Shown piece after piece: positions 60,630 through 64,000 of a DNA stretch of 64,000 nt. The notes under the pieces are model-generated. The model worked only from the letters and a program-made list of their open reading frames with translations, did not search any database and was not told the DNA's origin. The DNA comes from Anseranas semipalmata (taxonomy: Eukaryota > Chordata > Aves > Anseriformes > Anseranatidae): positions 198,153 through 262,152 of the forward strand of contig VXAA01001949.1 in the NCBI GenBank assembly GCA_013399115.1, given 5' to 3'. Position numbers and translations under genes: made by a program. Position 1 is the stretch's first letter. Each line of letters opens with the position of its first letter.

Positions 60630-62309
60630 AAAAGGTAAGAAAGGCAGACATATTTCATTACAAGCTGAGGGAACTCAGTGAGCAGAGTGGACTATTGCTC
60701 TAAGTTTTCAGTACAGTGCTTTCTTCCTGGATGCTTCAGGTTTCCTCCAAAAATCCTGCTATTTTGATGTCTGAAACTTTCCATTTCAGTAAACTCTTTA
60801 AGAGAAGAAACTTTTCTCCAAAATTCCTTGCTTTGTCACTTGCCTTTCTTCCCCTTTCTTTGGAAAGATTTTTTTTTGTTGAACAAACTCTGACAAAACT
60901 TTGACTCCTGAGAACACATTGATGGGAGCCAAAATGTGGCAAGCTGACCCCAAATTCTGCTTCCTTATTAGAATGAATGGGAGGAAAACCTCCACGAAGA
61001 AAATATGGTAGAACTTTATTTCCTTTTTGTTTTGTCCCACCCTGCGATGTCACATGGGACAGCATGATTTTGTCCAAATCACTTCTTACGTGTAGGTTAA
61101 TAAACAGCACCATCCATGTCCATCAGTTTGATATATGACCCAGAGCAGGTGAATTGACATTAATCCTCAAATTAAGTGTATTGATTTTGTAAGTTTACAA
61201 TTTTAAGCTGGTTAATCAAATATCAAAATTTATTGTTGAATATTTACCTGCGAAATGATGTAGATATCCAAGTGAAATCCAATTGTGCTCATCACTTCTT
61301 CCTTCCCCCTTTGGCATAAAAGGCCCACCAGATCACACCAAAGATCTTGCCTTTAGCTATGAACATCTAGGGATCAAAGTAAAAAAATAGTGTAACTTCC
61401 ACCAAATACTCCTTGTCTCCTGTGTTATCCCTCAGGAACTTTTTTTGTCCTCCTGTGTGACTAATTGTATTTATCTATATAAATGCTGAAACAATACTTT
61501 TGTTCTTCGGCTATACTTCATTACAGAGTGAAAGGGACTGTGCCTGGTTCAGTCTCTAAGGATTAGCAGTCTAAATAAGTATATAACTCCTATGCTAGAG
61601 TCAGAACCTGAAAAAAAAAAAAAGTGATCCAAGAGTAAAACCTTAAAAATCAAAATTTTAATCCAGTTATATCTGTTTTTTTTTCATTATTATTATTATT
61701 TTTATTTTCATCTATACTATCTCATGCTTTCAAATATGGTGGGATTTTTTTTTTCTCTTGTTTCTTTCCTTTTTTTTTTTTTTTAATTTTCTGCAGAGTT
61801 GATAGAGGGGTTATAAGCATGGTCTTAAAACATTCCGGGTCTTAGCACTTCATATAAAGAGGATACTGTGGTCCCTGTATAGTTGTTCAGAAAGGACTGC
61901 TTGTGAAAAAACCCTATTGCTCTCCAGCTTAAGTGGCACTAACTTTGGAACAGTGTTAAATCTTGCCTGTAAGGATTTGTGCAAATGTTATTTAATTTAG
62001 AATGATTCAAAATACATGTTTGTACTCCGGCAATAACTATTCTATTGCGGTGCAATCATTTAAATAAAGGTCGTTAGATGTTACATTTTAAGCAGCTTTG
62101 AGTTATCAAGTCATGCATATGTTATACCAAATTTTGATAAGATCCCATGACAAATATTCCTTAATTTGATGCAGAGAAATACTCAGCAAAAATTGTGAAG
62201 GCAAATTAGGTTTGGTCATTAAAGTACTTCTGCTTTTATTTAAAAGTCTATACTTTTCTGGATACTGAATATTGTACAGACTAGCAATAGGACCCAAGGG
62301 AATGGCATG
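60630..62309. other. Non-coding stretch with simple repeats
   Basis: ATT trinucleotide run (61686-61703), A13 near 61611-61623 and T15 (61770-61784). A 125-codon minus-strand frame (60736-61113) has no recognisable motif. Confidence 0.55.
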
Positions 62310-62565
62310 ATGCTGTGTCAGGGGAGGTTCAGGCTAGGTGTTAGGAAAAGGTTCTTCACCAAGAGGGTGGTTGGGCACTGGAACAGGCTCCCCAGGGCAG
62401 TGGTCATGGCACCGAGCCTGTCGGAGTTCAAAAACTGTTTGGACAACGCTCTCAGACACATGGTCTGATTTTTGGGTGGTCCTGTGTGGAGCCAGGAGTT
62501 GGACTCAATGATCCTTGTGGGTCCCTTCCAATTCAGGATATTCTGTGATTCTATGATTCTATGAT
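62310..62565 (+). mobile_element. Young-looking CR1 LINE tail, plus strand
   Basis: A 5'-truncated copy of about 256 bp. The ORF2 end is still in frame: [28 protein letters not shown], and a C-terminus LDNALRHMV before TGA (62466-62468). It is followed by the full 3' UTR ('ggagttggactcaatgatcc', 'gggtcccttccaattc') and three clear terminal units of ATTCTGTG/ATTCTATG (62540-62565). It shares C-terminus and 3' UTR type with the copy at 2475-3215. No target-site duplication was recognised. Confidence 0.93.
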
Positions 62566-64000
62566 CCAGAGTGACTTCCTATGTTATACCAGAAAAGCAT
62601 ACTGTTTTTACTATATAGAATAACTCACCACTAGAATCACCATATTCAGTAAAAAGGTCTACTGTGCCAAGATGGCATCATTAAACTTCTGTTCAAATTC
62701 CTGGAAGATCTCACATGAGTCTAGGAAGCTTGTAAGGATGCCTAGCATATAGTCATAAAATACAGCAACAGTGAAGTGAGCATGAAATGTCCTAACAGCA
62801 GAGGTGCCATGTTTTATATTCTGTTTGACCATATAACTCTGATTCAACTTCTGTTGTTCCAAGTACTTTGTGTCTTCAATGTGATCACTTCATTACCCAG
62901 TTCTGATCTGCCAAGATTAAATTACTGCCATCTGAGTACTTGTTTAGAGTCTGTGGCACGAGTTAATAGAAAAGTGAAATAGATTGATGGGCAAGTGCTC
63001 CTTACTGAACTGCAACTAATCTGTTGATTCTCCTTAGCAGAGAGAAGTAGGAGTAGAAGCCAAGCCCATAGCATCAGCACGCTATCAAGCCATGCCTGTG
63101 TTAGGTCAGGTCTAGTCCCTCCACCATCCCTTTTACAGTGTCCCACATTCACATAAAGGACAGCACCCTAGTCCCTGAGACTACAGAAACCAGTCAGACA
63201 CGGGGTAGAATCAGAAGAGCAGATTTCCTGTTCTGCACCAGTCTGAGCTCCATTCATCAAGTGCAAGGCTGCTCAAAGGGACCTGGAACAGCCCTGACCA
63301 AAGCATGGTTTGTTTTGCCTTAATGTTCCCTTTTTCCCTTCTCCCACATTGAGCCCAAACTCATTTTACTCTTTCCCCAGTAGCTGGGTTTGCTGATTTT
63401 ACACCATCATTTGGTAATTCTGGCTTGGTGAGAATCCCTGATAAGCCTGAATCCTTTCTTTCACTGTGCTTTGATGTTATTCACCCAAGGGGAATTTCTG
63501 ATTCTTTTCTTTCAATTTGGTAGTTTCTCCTGCTGTGGACTAATAAGTTTTAAACAACTTTAGGTTTTGCCAATGTCACATTTTTTCCTTAGTAGTTTGA
63601 CCTCAGGCCAGGGCTCACCATCTGCCTGTGTACCTGAAGTGAATGATCTCAATTTGGTTACAGATAATGACTTCTGTACAATCCCATGACTGGAGCTCAA
63701 CCTAATAAAGCCTTGTCTTCTTTGCCAGTTTGCCCATGCTTGTATGTTGTACCTCTACTGGTGATACTGTGATAGTAACTGCAGATTGGCAGCCTGGGCA
63801 GATGAAGAAAATGTTGATCTCAGAATTGAAGAATGGCTCATTCAGCTGTCCTGTTACTGGAAGATAGTAGGTTTTTCTCCTTTAAACTGATCTGAAAAGG
63901 GACAGATACCTTTCATGACCATGCTTGTATTCCTTGATGCCTTCCTCCTGTTTGTACATACACATGCACATTCTGGCCAGAAAAGAAAGGCCAAGCAGAG
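62566..64000. other. Non-coding stretch, nothing assigned
   Basis: No repeat family and no recognised coding frame up to the window end. Confidence 0.6.

Noticed and set aside
60736..61113. 125-codon minus-strand open frame
   Set aside because: K/F-rich translation of AT-rich DNA; no similarity recognised and several overlapping frames.
1..64000. tRNA, rRNA, U6, CRISPR, bacterial operon or viral genome content
   Set aside because: No tRNA B-box-like GGTTCGAATCC, no rRNA or snRNA signature, no regular spacer arrays and no dense coding; the window is vertebrate non-coding DNA.

Overview
The window looks like AT-rich vertebrate, specifically avian, intergenic or intronic DNA. The evidence is the set of CR1 non-LTR retrotransposon fragments, at least seven of them. 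The younger ones end in the CR1-type 8-bp repeat (ATTCTGTG/ATTCTATG) instead of a poly(A) tail. I see no SINEs, no intact LTR retrovirus, no tRNA or rRNA gene, and no protein-coding exon I can assign to a known gene. The species, chromosome and any host gene cannot be read from this sequence.

Layout: 1-3.4 kb is plain sequence ending in a nested pair of CR1 copies (old CR1 at 2275-2469 plus 3221-3375, interrupted by a younger CR1 at 2475-3215). At 5.6-6.6 kb there is a decayed protein-like reading frame followed by AATAAA and a 19-A tract, the best candidate here for a processed pseudogene. At 8.0-8.5 kb lies a plus-strand CR1 tail; at 10.6 and 13.7 kb there are older CR1 relics. 15-27 kb has a CA microsatellite, a perfect 46-bp tandem duplication, an RFX X-box-like site and a 108-codon ORF with TATA and poly(A) signals around it. 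27-39 kb has a candidate 3'-terminal exon on the minus strand, a second X-box, a CRE plus TATA promoter-like module (35.57-35.62 kb), and a GC-richer block with a CTCF-like core and a minus-strand poly(A) signal. 40-49 kb has an assembly gap, a diverged direct duplication about 580 bp apart, and simple repeats. 51-57 kb has a possible short exon with a neighbouring 101-codon ORF, several hairpins and a 167-codon unidentified ORF. 59-62.6 kb carries two more CR1 tails.

No set of genes working together can be claimed. The most useful observations are the dated CR1 nest, the possible A-tailed retrocopy (such copies are uncommon in birds), several promoter-, exon- or terminator-like modules that need transcript data, and an unusual number of long A/T homopolymers, some next to assembly ambiguities. 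All regulatory, exon and small-ORF calls are sequence-pattern inferences with low confidence.
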